A DNA stretch of 64,000 nt, from positions 62,001-126,000 of the forward strand of contig NZ_JAGRPU010000006.1 of the NCBI RefSeq assembly GCF_024606225.1. The letters are read 5' to 3'. Source of the DNA: Endozoicomonas sp. ISHI1 (GTDB lineage: Bacteria > Pseudomonadota > Gammaproteobacteria > Pseudomonadales > Endozoicomonadaceae). Numbering within the stretch: the stretch's first letter is position 1; the number at the start of each line of letters is the position of its first letter. Position numbers and translations under genes: made by a program. This document shows, in pieces, positions 24,868 to 33,845 of the stretch. Under the pieces are notes generated by a model. That model was given only the letters and a program-made list of their open reading frames with translations. It did no database searches and was not told the DNA's origin.

Positions 24868-26286
24868 ATGAATACCGAGGTTCATAATCCCGAACTCATT
24901 CACCAGCTAAACGACAAGCCACCATTACCTAGAGCTTTTTTCAGTGCTTTGCAACATATGATCGCCAGCTTTATGGGTGTTGTGACACCAACTCTGGTCA
25001 TCGGTGGGGTGCTGGGCCTGGGAGAACATATTCCTTATCTGGTCAGTATGGCGTTAATCGCATCAGGGATAGGTACCTTTATCCAGGCCAGACGTTTTGG
25101 TCCTCTGGGCTCTGGTTTGCTGAGTATTCAAGGGACCAGTTTTGCTTTTTTAAGTTCCCTGATTGCTGCCGGCTTTGTTGTTAAGAGTCGGGGAGGCAGC
25201 AATGAAGAGATTATAGCTTTAATGACAGGGCTCTGTTTTTTCGGGGCATTTATCGAGATTATCCTGAGCCGTTTTTTCCATAAACTGCGCAAGATCATAA
25301 CGCCAACCATCACCGGAATTGTCATTTCACTGATTGGTCTCAGCCTGGTTAAGGTGGCTGTGACTGATATGGCCGGTGGCTTCAATGCGCCTGATTTTGG
25401 TGCACTGAGCAACCTTGCAGTGAGCATCACAGTGTTGGCGACTGTGATCTTTTTTAATCGCAGTTCCCGTCCCATGGTTCGTCTCTCGGCGATTTTCCTC
25501 GGCTTGCTGGTAGGCAGCCTGATGACACTTTATTCCGGTAAAATGACTCTGGAGGGATTAACGGACTCGGCATTATTTACTATTCCAGTGCCTTTTAAAT
25601 ATGGAATGACCTTCGATTGGGAGTTATTCATTCCGATTGCTCTCATTTATGTGATTACGACCATTGAATCGACTGGTGATCTCACTGCAACAGCAAAGCT
25701 CTCAGGAGAACCTATTAAGGGTGATGAATACGTTGAGCGTATTCGTGGCGGAATTTTGGCTGATGGCGTGAACTCTCTGACCGCAGCCTGCCTGAACAGC
25801 TTTCCAACGACGACGTTCAGTCAGAACAATGGTGTGATTCAAATGACCGGCGTCGCCAGCCGATTTGTTGGCTATATTATTGCCGGACTGTTTTTTGTGA
25901 TGGGACTTTTCCCGATACTCGGGGCCATCCTGGTGCAGATTCCCAAACCTGTTCTGGGTGGGGCCACATTGGTTATGTTTGGCACAGTGGCTGCTTCAGG
26001 TATTCGCATACTGGCTTCAGAGTCGCTTGATCGTCGGCAGGTAATGATTATTGCTGTGTCCATAGGCATGGGGCTGGGTGTCACAATTGTGCCTGAGGTG
26101 CTGAGTCAGATGCCGGAACTGGTCAAAAACATTTTCGGCTCGTCGATCACCACCGGAGGTTTGACTGCTATTTTGCTGTCGCTGGTTTTGCCTGAAGAAT
26201 CCGGGCTGGCATCCAGCGATCAGAGAAAAGTGGTGAAAAATATTAATGCGTCTTCAGGATCCATCAAAGAAGAAACCGCTTTCTGA
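24868..26286 (+). CDS. NCS2 xanthine/urate permease
   Basis: 472-aa nucleobase:cation symporter of the xanthine/uric acid branch (XanQ/UacT-like) with 12-14 membrane segments. Family segments: ALQHMIASFMGVVTPTLVIGG near the N-terminus, SIQGTSFAF, TTIESTGDLTATAKLSG (Glu of the substrate site), and NSFPTTTFSQNNGVIQMTGVASR, the classic NCS2 signature. ATG preceded by GCAGGAG. The RutR-type operator upstream and position beside 8-oxoguanine deaminase favour urate or xanthine uptake; the exact substrate is not determinable from the sequence. Confidence 0.88.
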   Translation: MNTEVHNPELIHQLNDKPPLPRAFFSALQHMIASFMGVVTPTLVIGGVLGLGEHIPYLVSMALIASGIGTFIQARRFGPLGSGLLSIQGTSFAFLSSLIAAGFVVKSRGGSNEEIIALMTGLCFFGAFIEIILSRFFHKLRKIITPTITGIVISLIGLSLVKVAVTDMAGGFNAPDFGALSNLAVSITVLATVIFFNRSSRPMVRLSAIFLGLLVGSLMTLYSGKMTLEGLTDSALFTIPVPFKYGMTFDWELFIPIALIYVITTIESTGDLTATAKLSGEPIKGDEYVERIRGGILADGVNSLTAACLNSFPTTTFSQNNGVIQMTGVASRFVGYIIAGLFFVMGLFPILGAILVQIPKPVLGGATLVMFGTVAASGIRILASESLDRRQVMIIAVSIGMGLGVTIVPEVLSQMPELVKNIFGSSITTGGLTAILLSLVLPEESGLASSDQRKVVKNINASSGSIKEETAF

Positions 26287-26301
26287 GAACTCCATCATAC
26301 C

Positions 26302-27651
26302 TCAGGACACCAGTTTTTTGGCTGAAAGCTGGTGGGCAGCCATGATAGCGTGTTGATCAAGATGAAGCAGTGCTTCATTTTTAATCAGCCACTTTCCTGC
26401 ACACATCACGGCAGCTGCTTTATGGCCTCCACAAAGAACTAATGCTGCCAATGGGTCATGGCTGCCGCTGAAACGCAACTCATCCAGGCTGAAAAGAGCA
26501 AGGTCGGCCTGCTTCCCTACTGCCAGTTCTCCAATATCCTCCCTACCAAGTGCTTTCGCTGAACCTTTTGTCGCCCAGTACAAGGCATCAAGATGAGTGA
26601 CTTCATCTGCGGCGTAACGCAGACGGTTGATCAGCAAAGCCTGACGGACTTCCTGCATCATATTCGAGCCGTCGTTAGAAGCAGAGCCATCCACACCCAG
26701 TCCGACATGGACGCCTGCAGAATCGAGTTCTTTGGTTCGGCAGACGCCCGATGCAAGAAGCATATTTGAGGTAGGACAGTGACAGACGGCCAAACCCGCC
26801 TGCCCCATTCTTTTGATTTCATCCTCATTGAAGTGAATGCCATGAGCCAGCCAGACATCGTCAGCCAGCCAGCCCACAGATTCAAGATAATCCAGTGGAC
26901 GCAGACCAAATCGTCGAATGCAGAAGCTGTCTTCATCAAGAGTTTCAGCCAGATGAGTATGCAATCGAACACTGTGTTTACGGGCGAGCCCGGCGGTCTC
27001 TTTCATCAGCTCTGTGCTGACTGAAAAAGGTGAACATGGCGCCAGAGCAATCTGAATCTTTGCTCCCTCTTCTGGCTGATGGTAACGATGAATTAGACGT
27101 TCTGAATCGTTTAGTATTTGTGTTTCCGTTTGGACGGTTGATTGGGGAGGAAGGCCGCCATCCTTTTCTCCAAGACTCATCGAACCCCGAGTCAACATTA
27201 CCCGTCCGCCAACACTATCAGCGGCCTTCACCTGGATATCAATGGCTTCGGTGAGTGTTTCTGGAAAAAGGTAGTGATGATCCGCCACTGTTGTACAACC
27301 GGATTGCAACAGTTCTGTCAGTCCCAGCTGAGTGGCATTAAAGAGCATCTCTGGCTTCAGTTTTGCCCAGACCGGATAAAGTGTTTGCAGCCAGGGAAAG
27401 AGTTTTTTATTCAGTGCTGGAGGAAAAGCACGGGTCAGGGTTTGATAAAGGTGGTGGTGGGCATTGATCAGGCCGGGAATCAGAATCTGTCCGGAAGCGT
27501 CGTAGCTTTGATCAAACGGGGTTTTCGGGGATTGTCCCGAAGGGACCAGCTCCGTGAGCTTGCCAGAGCTTTCATCAATAACCACACCGTTGCCAGCGTT
27601 CTGATTGTTGGCGGTAAAAGTAGCCAAGGGGTGTTTTATCCAGACTTTCAT
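26302..27651 (-). CDS. 8-oxoguanine deaminase
   Basis: 449-aa amidohydrolase of the ATZ/TRZ group closest in pattern to the Pseudomonas 8-oxoguanine deaminase (PA0142 type): KVWIKHPLATFTANNQNAG at the N-terminus, PGLINAHHHLYQTLTRAFPP with the metal-binding HxH, SGCTTVADHHYLFPE, HTHLAETLDED and LGVDGSASNDGSNM. It converts 8-oxoguanine to urate, an entry to the pathway encoded here that bypasses xanthine dehydrogenase. ATG 27651 has AAAGGCAG upstream. Convergent with the urate/xanthine permease and next to the TetR regulator. Confidence 0.85.
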   Translation of the reverse strand: MKVWIKHPLATFTANNQNAGNGVVIDESSGKLTELVPSGQSPKTPFDQSYDASGQILIPGLINAHHHLYQTLTRAFPPALNKKLFPWLQTLYPVWAKLKPEMLFNATQLGLTELLQSGCTTVADHHYLFPETLTEAIDIQVKAADSVGGRVMLTRGSMSLGEKDGGLPPQSTVQTETQILNDSERLIHRYHQPEEGAKIQIALAPCSPFSVSTELMKETAGLARKHSVRLHTHLAETLDEDSFCIRRFGLRPLDYLESVGWLADDVWLAHGIHFNEDEIKRMGQAGLAVCHCPTSNMLLASGVCRTKELDSAGVHVGLGVDGSASNDGSNMMQEVRQALLINRLRYAADEVTHLDALYWATKGSAKALGREDIGELAVGKQADLALFSLDELRFSGSHDPLAALVLCGGHKAAAVMCAGKWLIKNEALLHLDQHAIMAAHQLSAKKLVS

Positions 27652-27802
27652 TATCTGCCTTTTGTTATGAGCAGGCGGCCTGGATGGGGTCATAAATTGC
27701 CACATACCATAGACCACCATTACAGCGGTTTATAGCAGTGACTTTCGTGTTAATCTGCCGGTTTTGTTTTATGTTGCGACTGTACAAGATTTTTGACGTT
27801 TC

Positions 27803-28441
27803 TCAAACCTTCAAACCGCAACCACGAAGAACAATGTCACAGATAGTGTCAGCGGCTTTATCGTAGGTTGAAGCAGGCAGTTTCTTCTTATCCATGATCA
27901 TGCAAATCTGCTTTTCATAATCAGCGTAATGCTGAGTCGATCCCCAAATCATAAAAATCAGGTGCATGGGCTCGACCCGGGCCATTTTGCCTTCATCCAT
28001 CCAGTGCTGAAAAATTTCTGTTTTGTTTTTAAACCATTGCTGGGCAGAGGCCTTCATGGAAGGAGACAGTTGCTGGCAGCCATGAATGATCTCGCTGGCA
28101 AAAATCCGGCTGGCGGTGGGGTATTTTCTGGAAACTTCGATCTTTGAACGGATATAGCGCTCAAGGGATTCTGCAGGGTCATCTTTCGGGTGAAAGCCGT
28201 TCAGTTTGTCGTTCCAGAGACTCAGAATGTTGCTAAGTACTTCGTCATAAATTTCCTGCTTGTTACTGAAGTAATACAACACAGTCGGTTTCGGCAAATC
28301 GGCCAGGTCAGCTATTCGCTGGATTGTCGCTCCCCCGAAGCCATGTCGGGCAAATTCCTGTTCGGCTGCTTGCAAAATCAGCCGAACCCTCTCGGCTCTG
28401 ATGCGACCGGTTTTTTGGGACATACGTTTTACGACAGCCAT
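27803..28441 (-). CDS. TetR family regulator, RutR-like
   Basis: 212-aa repressor-type protein. N-terminal helix-turn-helix (ILQAAEQEFARHGFGGATIQ, IADLADLPKPTVLYYFSNKQE) followed by a C-terminal ligand domain with MIWGSTQHYADYEKQI near residue 170, the pattern of the RutR/YcdC group (effector uracil/thymine in E. coli). The three RutR-like inverted repeats of this window occur only before purine genes, so its likely ligand is a purine-derived metabolite; this is inference. No such operator was found before its own gene. Same strand as 8-oxoguanine deaminase, 151 nt apart. Confidence 0.88.
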   Translation of the reverse strand: MAVVKRMSQKTGRIRAERVRLILQAAEQEFARHGFGGATIQRIADLADLPKPTVLYYFSNKQEIYDEVLSNILSLWNDKLNGFHPKDDPAESLERYIRSKIEVSRKYPTASRIFASEIIHGCQQLSPSMKASAQQWFKNKTEIFQHWMDEGKMARVEPMHLIFMIWGSTQHYADYEKQICMIMDKKKLPASTYDKAADTICDIVLRGCGLKV

Positions 28442-28761
28442 GTGCGGATCCTGAATTATAGTTTTCGATCATCCCTTAGGGATGATTTATACCATTGGCA
28501 GGAAGCATAGAAAAGAATCGGCTAGTGTCCATAAATGTGAATCATAAAGAAAGTGAGTAAAACCATAAATTGTTGGGGTATCGTTGTGCTTTTCAACTTA
28601 AAGTCATTCTCAATTCCATAAATTTAGCCAATAATAGCAGCCTGTGTTTAACCGTGAAGTGACTATCCTGTCATTGCTTTTCATGGTTCAGGATGAGCTG
28701 CCCTCAGTCTGAGAGGCGTCTGTGCAGTTCTTGAGAATTAGGTTTTGAAGCAGGAGTGAGG
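28442..28761. other. Divergent control region tetR / ubiC
   Basis: 320 nt with no gene, operator or hairpin that could be supported. Promoters for the regulator and ubiC should lie here. Confidence 0.4.
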
Positions 28762-29376
28762 GTGCCTTTTATTGATTTTTCAGGCTTGCCCTGGAAGCCA
28801 AGACATTATCTGAAACAGCAGATTCCAGAGCCCTGGAGAGACTGGTTGCTGGACAGAGGCTCCCTGACGCAGCGTCTGAAGCAGGCGTACAATGGCGACT
28901 TCAGTGTTCAGGTTATTCGTCAAGGAACCTTTATGCCGACCTATTCGGAGCTGAAGTTTCTCAATCACTATGAGCAGTCAAAGGTTACGCCCACTCCTGA
29001 TGAGATGGCAGGATCATTCAACAGCAGACACTGCAGCAAAATGGCTTCTATCAGGGAAGTTCTGTTGATTTGTGGTGGCAGACCCAGGGTGTTTGCGCGA
29101 AGTGTATTGCCTCACAGCAGTCTTATTGGCACTAACAGGGGACTGCTGCAACTGGGCAATAAACCTCTGGGGGAGTTTTTATTTAACCATCCTGGTATGC
29201 GACGGGGGCCATTTGAGGTAGCGGAACTGCCGGCACGACAGTTTAATCCTCATCTGGTGGAAAAATACTCAGATGAAACAGCCTGGGGAAGACGGTCGTT
29301 ATTTTATTTGCACGAAAAGTCTATTTCTGTTTGTGAAATCTTTTTGCCAGATCTGCCTGAAAAGACAGAGGAGTGA
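28762..29376 (+). CDS. ubiC: Chorismate lyase
   Basis: 204-aa enzyme removing pyruvate from chorismate to give 4-hydroxybenzoate, the first committed step of ubiquinone synthesis. Family features: WRDWLLDRGSLTQRLKQ, VFARSVLP with conserved Arg/Ser, LQLGNKPLGEFLF. GTG at 28762 is preferred since AGGAG lies 5 nt upstream; a GTG at 28756 overlaps that site. ubiA follows after 121 nt and phoB-phoR come next, the gene order known from Pseudomonas. Confidence 0.9.
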   Translation: MPFIDFSGLPWKPRHYLKQQIPEPWRDWLLDRGSLTQRLKQAYNGDFSVQVIRQGTFMPTYSELKFLNHYEQSKVTPTPDEMAGSFNSRHCSKMASIREVLLICGGRPRVFARSVLPHSSLIGTNRGLLQLGNKPLGEFLFNHPGMRRGPFEVAELPARQFNPHLVEKYSDETAWGRRSLFYLHEKSISVCEIFLPDLPEKTEE

Positions 29377-29497
29377 GAATCGGCCCTAACCTGATAAACT
29401 GGCGATATAATTCAAGGCCGTGAGCGGCAGAAACCTCAGCGATGACAAGAAAAGTACCGATAAACAGCCAAACACTATGATGCATTTCAGGAAACCC

Positions 29498-30385
29498 ATG
29501 GTGGTATCAGCAGGGACCGAAGTGGTTCTGCAGCGATTCCCCCGTTTAAAAGACTTTTTACAGCTGGCCAGGCTCAATCGGCCCATTGGTATTTATCTGT
29601 TGCTCTGGCCTACACTTTGGGCGCTCTGGGTTGCAGCAGAAGGTGTGCCGAGTCTGGCGAATCTGGTGATTTTTTCGATCGGCGTTGTTTTGATGCGCAG
29701 TGCGGGTTGTGTCATTAACGACTTTGCTGACAGGAAAGTGGACGGTCATGTTGAACGAACACGTAATCGACCACTGGTGACGGGTAAAATTCAGGAAAAA
29801 GAAGCACTGATGTATTTTGTCGGCATGGTGCTTCTGGCTTTTATTCTCGTCCTCTTTACGAATGCTCTTACCATCCAGCTTTCTTTTGCCGGGCTATTGC
29901 TGGCATCGGCTTACCCTTTCGCAAAAAGACATACTCATCTGCCTCAGGTGGTTCTGGGGGCTGCTTTTGGTTGGTCGATACCCATGGCTTTTGCGGCTCA
30001 GAGCGGAGCCCTGGGAAACATCGTCTGGCTGATGTTTCTGGCCAATCTTTTCTGGACGGTGGCTTACGATACTCAATACGCCATGGTGGATCGAGACGAT
30101 GATCTGAAAGTAGGCATCAAGTCCACTGCTATTCTGTTTGGTGAGATGGATAACCTGATCGTAGGTAGCCTGCAAGTGCTTACTCTGCTAACTCTCGCCA
30201 TGGTAGGCCATCAGCTGGAGTTGGGCGTTCTGTACTTTCTCTCACTGATCGCTGTTGCAGCCCTTTTCGTTTATCAGCAATGGTTAACTCGTCGTCGTGA
30301 GCGTGAGGCCTGCTTTAAGGCATTTCTTAACAACCACTGGGCTGGAGCCATTGTCTTTGTCGGGTTTGTGGTGAGCTATCTTTGA
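29498..30385 (+). CDS. ubiA: 4-hydroxybenzoate polyprenyltransferase
   Basis: 295-aa integral membrane prenyltransferase attaching the polyprenyl tail to 4-hydroxybenzoate. Motifs: [20 protein letters not shown]; first Asp-rich motif in [20 protein letters not shown]; second, [20 protein letters not shown]; about eight membrane helices. The ATG at 29498 (CAGGA upstream) gives a length like that of E. coli UbiA; GTG 29420 and ATG 29477 would add an unconserved extension. Forms the ubiCA unit. Confidence 0.92.
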   Translation: MVVSAGTEVVLQRFPRLKDFLQLARLNRPIGIYLLLWPTLWALWVAAEGVPSLANLVIFSIGVVLMRSAGCVINDFADRKVDGHVERTRNRPLVTGKIQEKEALMYFVGMVLLAFILVLFTNALTIQLSFAGLLLASAYPFAKRHTHLPQVVLGAAFGWSIPMAFAAQSGALGNIVWLMFLANLFWTVAYDTQYAMVDRDDDLKVGIKSTAILFGEMDNLIVGSLQVLTLLTLAMVGHQLELGVLYFLSLIAVAALFVYQQWLTRRREREACFKAFLNNHWAGAIVFVGFVVSYL

Positions 30386-30500
30386 TATGCAATGCGGTTT
30401 GAAATCCTAGTGGTATGTACCGGCATAAATGGCTAAAAACCATGTCCTGCGAGCTCTTAAGCAATATTTTTGTTTTCAGAGTCTGGTGGCAGTCTGGGGT

Positions 30501-30518
30501 GTGTCATCTGTCTGTAAC
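30501..30518 (+). promoter_or_regulatory. Putative Pho box upstream of phoB
   Basis: GTGTCAT-CTGT-CTGTAAC: two 7-bp direct half-sites resembling CTGTCAT separated by 4 nt, about 190 nt before the phoB ATG. The first half matches 6 of 7 bases, the second 5 of 7. Would fit autoregulation of phoBR under phosphate limitation. Confidence 0.45.
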
Positions 30519-30707
30519 ATTTCAAAGGTGTAATGTCCGGTGTATAGTGCGGTTGATCAAAGTAATGAGAAGCAGCTCTGAGCGATCAAAACAGCTCTGA
30601 GCGATCAAAAAGACATTACCCTTCCGGTAAAGACCCAACGAGCTGCTGCTGACAGATGCCAGAAAGTCACCGCCGAAATCGAATCGACAGATAACAGGTA
30701 GAGATTA

Positions 30708-31397
30708 ATGCCAGGAAAGACCATTCTGATCGTAGATGACGAAGCACCGATTCGCGAAATGGTGACTGTTGCTCTGGAAATGGCAGGGTATGATTGTCTT
30801 GAGGCAGCTGATGCGAAAGAAGCGCACTCTCTGATCGTGGATAACAAACCAGATTTGATCCTGCTGGACTGGATGTTGCCCGATGTCTCCGGCATAGAAC
30901 TGGCTCGTCGTCTAAAGCGCAACGAGCTGACTTCTGAAATCCCCATCGTCATGTTGACGGCCAAAGGTGAAGAAGACCACAAAATCCAGGGACTCGAGAC
31001 CGGAGCCGATGACTATATCACAAAGCCTTTTTCTCCCCGTGAATTGGCTGCTCGTTTAAAAGCAGTTCTTCGCCGTACAGGTGGGTTTGATAATCAGTCT
31101 CCCATTGTCATCAACGGGTTGGAACTGGACCCGGTCAGCCACAGGGTCTCCATTGATGGCTCGCCTGCTGAAATAGGACCTACCGAGTACCGTTTGCTGC
31201 AGTTTTTCCTGACGCACCAGGAGCGCGCCTATACCCGTGGGCAGTTGTTGGATCAGGTCTGGGGTGGCAATGTTTATGTTGAAGAGCGAACCGTAGATGT
31301 ACACATACGACGTTTGCGAAAAGCGTTGGGTGATAATTACGAAGCTTTTGTGCAAACTGTTCGTGGTACCGGATATCGTTTCTCAACCAGGGTGTAA
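30708..31397 (+). CDS. phoB: Phosphate regulon response regulator PhoB
   Basis: 229-aa OmpR-family regulator. Receiver domain with acidic pocket VDDE (residues 9-12), phosphoacceptor D54 in ILLDWMLPD and the conserved Lys in [14 protein letters not shown]-terminal winged helix from about 130 with the recognition-helix segment [21 protein letters not shown] with an AGGTAGAG ribosome site. It is 41 nt upstream of phoR, and a possible Pho box precedes it. Confidence 0.94.
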   Translation: MPGKTILIVDDEAPIREMVTVALEMAGYDCLEAADAKEAHSLIVDNKPDLILLDWMLPDVSGIELARRLKRNELTSEIPIVMLTAKGEEDHKIQGLETGADDYITKPFSPRELAARLKAVLRRTGGFDNQSPIVINGLELDPVSHRVSIDGSPAEIGPTEYRLLQFFLTHQERAYTRGQLLDQVWGGNVYVEERTVDVHIRRLRKALGDNYEAFVQTVRGTGYRFSTRV

Positions 31398-31438
31398 ACT
31401 TTCTATGCTCGTTGGTCAGGCCCCTGGTCGGGAGTAAT

Positions 31439-32758
31439 ATGACAACAATTTCAAAAACCCGTTTGCTGAGCCGTATGGTTGCTTACTTGGTTGTTGGGTT
31501 TTCCCTGGGCTGGCTAATTGGAGAACCTTTTTTAGGGCTCTGTGTGGTGATGGGAGGTTATTTTGTCTGGAGCTTCCGCCAACTTTTCAAACTACTGGTC
31601 TGGCTGAATGATCCCAAGGCCAGGAGCAAAGAACCCCCTGAGAGTAAAGGGTTCTGGGGTGAAATTTTTGATGGTATCTATCGATTACAGAAACAGCACA
31701 GTCGCTCCCGGCAAAAGCTGGCCGGAGTGATTGAGCGCGTTCAGGAATCAACTGCTGCGCTTAATGACGGTGTTGTGATGATCGATAATCAGAGTAACCT
31801 GGAATGGTGGAATCCTGCTGCTGAAAGCTTGATGGGTCTGAAGACGCCTGACGATAAAGGGCAATTGATTACCAACCTGTTGCGTGATCCAAGGTTTGCT
31901 GACTACTTTGAGCAGGGTGGTTATCAAAAAGCTCTTGAGATTCCCTCTCCTGTCAATCCGGATTATCAACTGCAATTTAATATAACGGTGTATGGCAAAG
32001 GCAATCGTCTGATGACCGTGAGAGATGTCACGCGTTTGAATCAGCTGGAGGTCATGAGAAAAGACTTTGTTGCTAATGTTTCTCATGAATTGAGAACACC
32101 GCTGACAGTTGTGTCCGGGTACCTTGAAACCATGCTGGACAGTCTGGGCCCCGATTCAGGCCTGCCTCCTGTTTGGGAGAAAGCGCTAAACAGGATGCAG
32201 GAACAGTCACTGAGAATGCAGAATCTGGTGGCAGACTTGCTGTTGCTGTCCAAGCTGGAGTCGGCCGAAGCTCAGGCAGATGAAAACGGGGTGCATCTTA
32301 AAACCATGCTGAACAGCATTGTTGAAGACGGGTGTGCACTCAGTGGCGAAAACCAGCATCAGATTTCACTGGACTGTCCTGAAGATGTCTTTTTGGCTGG
32401 CAGTAGCAGTGAGTTACGCAGTGCCTTCTCGAATCTGGTCTTTAATGCTGTGCGCTATACACCGCAAGGTGGCAAGATACATTTGCGCTGGTGGCAGGAT
32501 AAGGAAGGCGGACATATGATGGTGAAAGATAACGGTGTCGGTATTGACCCCATGCATATTCCCAGGTTGACTGAACGTTTTTACCGGATTGATAAAAGCC
32601 GTAGCCAGAGTACCGGAGGAACAGGACTCGGGTTGGCTATCGTCAAGCACGTCATGCTAAGACATGGAGGCAAACTCACTATCAGCAGTCATCCGGGGAA
32701 AGGCAGCCGTTTTGTTTGCCATTTCCCGGCAAAATGCCTTGAGCTGGAACACTCATGA
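31439..32758 (+). CDS. phoR: Phosphate regulon sensor kinase PhoR
   Basis: 439-aa membrane histidine kinase. Two N-terminal membrane segments (residues about 10-50), a linker, a PAS domain (LNDGVVMIDNQSNLEWWNPA), the H-box FVANVSHELRTPLTV with the phosphorylated His, and a HATPase domain with N box (LVFNAVRYTP), G1 DNGVGI and G2 TGGTGLGLAIV. ATG 31439 with GGGAG upstream. Senses phosphate status through the Pst/PhoU system and phosphorylates PhoB. A strong terminator follows directly. Confidence 0.94.
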   Translation: MTTISKTRLLSRMVAYLVVGFSLGWLIGEPFLGLCVVMGGYFVWSFRQLFKLLVWLNDPKARSKEPPESKGFWGEIFDGIYRLQKQHSRSRQKLAGVIERVQESTAALNDGVVMIDNQSNLEWWNPAAESLMGLKTPDDKGQLITNLLRDPRFADYFEQGGYQKALEIPSPVNPDYQLQFNITVYGKGNRLMTVRDVTRLNQLEVMRKDFVANVSHELRTPLTVVSGYLETMLDSLGPDSGLPPVWEKALNRMQEQSLRMQNLVADLLLLSKLESAEAQADENGVHLKTMLNSIVEDGCALSGENQHQISLDCPEDVFLAGSSSELRSAFSNLVFNAVRYTPQGGKIHLRWWQDKEGGHMMVKDNGVGIDPMHIPRLTERFYRIDKSRSQSTGGTGLGLAIVKHVMLRHGGKLTISSHPGKGSRFVCHFPAKCLELEHS

Positions 32759-32798
32759 AAAAAGCATAAAAGGAGTGGTAGCTCCTTTTATGCTTTTT
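32759..32798 (+). terminator. Rho-independent terminator of phoBR
   Basis: AAAAAGCATAAAAGGAG and CTCCTTTTATGCTTTTT flank a TGGTAG loop, a perfect 17-bp stem ending in five Ts, directly after the phoR stop. Confidence 0.92.
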
Positions 32799-32947
32799 AG
32801 CAGACCACCAAAAAACGATTAATCTTCTGATGGTCTCGTCATTCGAATGGTTTGTTTCTCAGAGTCTGTTACCCTGACTATTGAATGATGTCTGTATTCA
32901 AGAAACAGCGGACTGGAGGCGAGTCTGAAATCCTGAAAACGGTCGAC

Positions 32948-33370
32948 TTATTCTTCTTCAACCACGCAGTCCAGACGCTTCTTGCCGGTGCGGTCCAGGT
33001 AGCTCTGGAAGTCACGTGGCAGACGGCCTGTGGTAGAGCCATCCCACTGAACGGTGTCTCCCGCTTCAGTTCGGTATTCAAAAGTAAATCTCTGGACATT
33101 ACGACGACGTTTTGGAGCCGCTACTTCCAGGTGGTCCAGATCATCCATTGAAATGCCACGCTCAGCCATGATTTGCTTAACGGCTTCAATGCTTTTCAGT
33201 TTGGCTTGACGCTCTTCGTCAATTTTATTGCGGGCTTCAACTTTCTCCTGCAGTACGTCCTGCATTCTGGAGATGATACGCTCAAGATCTTCAACATGAA
33301 CATCTTTAAACAGAGAGCGGATCCGTGCTTTACTGCTCAGGCGGTGATGAATTTCTTCAAAAACGTTCAT
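32948..33370 (-). CDS. H-NS family nucleoid protein
   Basis: 140-aa protein with an N-terminal helical oligomerisation region (residues 1-75, predicted coiled coil) and a C-terminal H-NS DNA-binding domain: FEYRTEAGDTVQWDGSTTGR followed by LPRDFQSYL, matching the family pattern with the AT-hook-like GRLP core replacing QGRxP. Silences AT-rich, often horizontally acquired DNA, of which this window has several stretches. GGGAG precedes the ATG. Single gene facing the phoBR terminator. Confidence 0.88.
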   Translation of the reverse strand: MNVFEEIHHRLSSKARIRSLFKDVHVEDLERIISRMQDVLQEKVEARNKIDEERQAKLKSIEAVKQIMAERGISMDDLDHLEVAAPKRRRNVQRFTFEYRTEAGDTVQWDGSTTGRLPRDFQSYLDRTGKKRLDCVVEEE

Positions 33371-33845
33371 TCAAGGAACTCCCAATTCAGGCCAAATCGG
33401 TGGGGTATTAATGATTTTCAACGATGAAAGTGCCTATTTATACAGGAAGCTTTAAATTGATGGAAGCATTTAATGTGCTTTTATGACCTATTCAAATAGA
33501 TTTAATAACATTTTATGAGTTGATAGGGGCGATTGTACAATAGATAAACAGTTTTGGGTCAATCAGACGTGCTAATGAATTGAATGGTTTTGACTTGATA
33601 TTGCTTATTTCTTAAAGAACCAGATAGCTAGCTGTGCATTTGGCTCTTTAAGAGTATCGTTATCGATTAAATCTCAGGCTATGGACGTAATCCCCTTTTT
33701 TTGCATCGAACAGGAGGTGCATATCCCACTGCCATGACAGTGGGGTATGGGTTATCAATGGATAGGGTACAGGCAGGATTAGATTACTTTTTAATTCTTA
33801 TTAGTTTTAAATATTAAAAAGAATCTTGTTTGTCTCTCATATCTT
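33371..33845. other. 475-nt gene-free AT-rich region
   Basis: Between H-NS (starts 33370) and the end of spoVR. It must carry the hns promoter. One imperfect hairpin at 33721-33748 (ATATCCCACTG / CAGTGGGGTAT, loop CCATGA) lies on the spoVR side but lacks a T-run on either strand. No small gene could be supported. Confidence 0.45.

Noticed and set aside
31412-31438. GGTCAGG...CTGGTC near the phoR start as an operator
   Set aside because: The halves are not arranged as an inverted repeat and lie between phoB and phoR with no purine link.
33721-33748. Hairpin after spoVR as terminator
   Set aside because: The stem is fair but no T-run follows on either strand; noted only within the gap entry.
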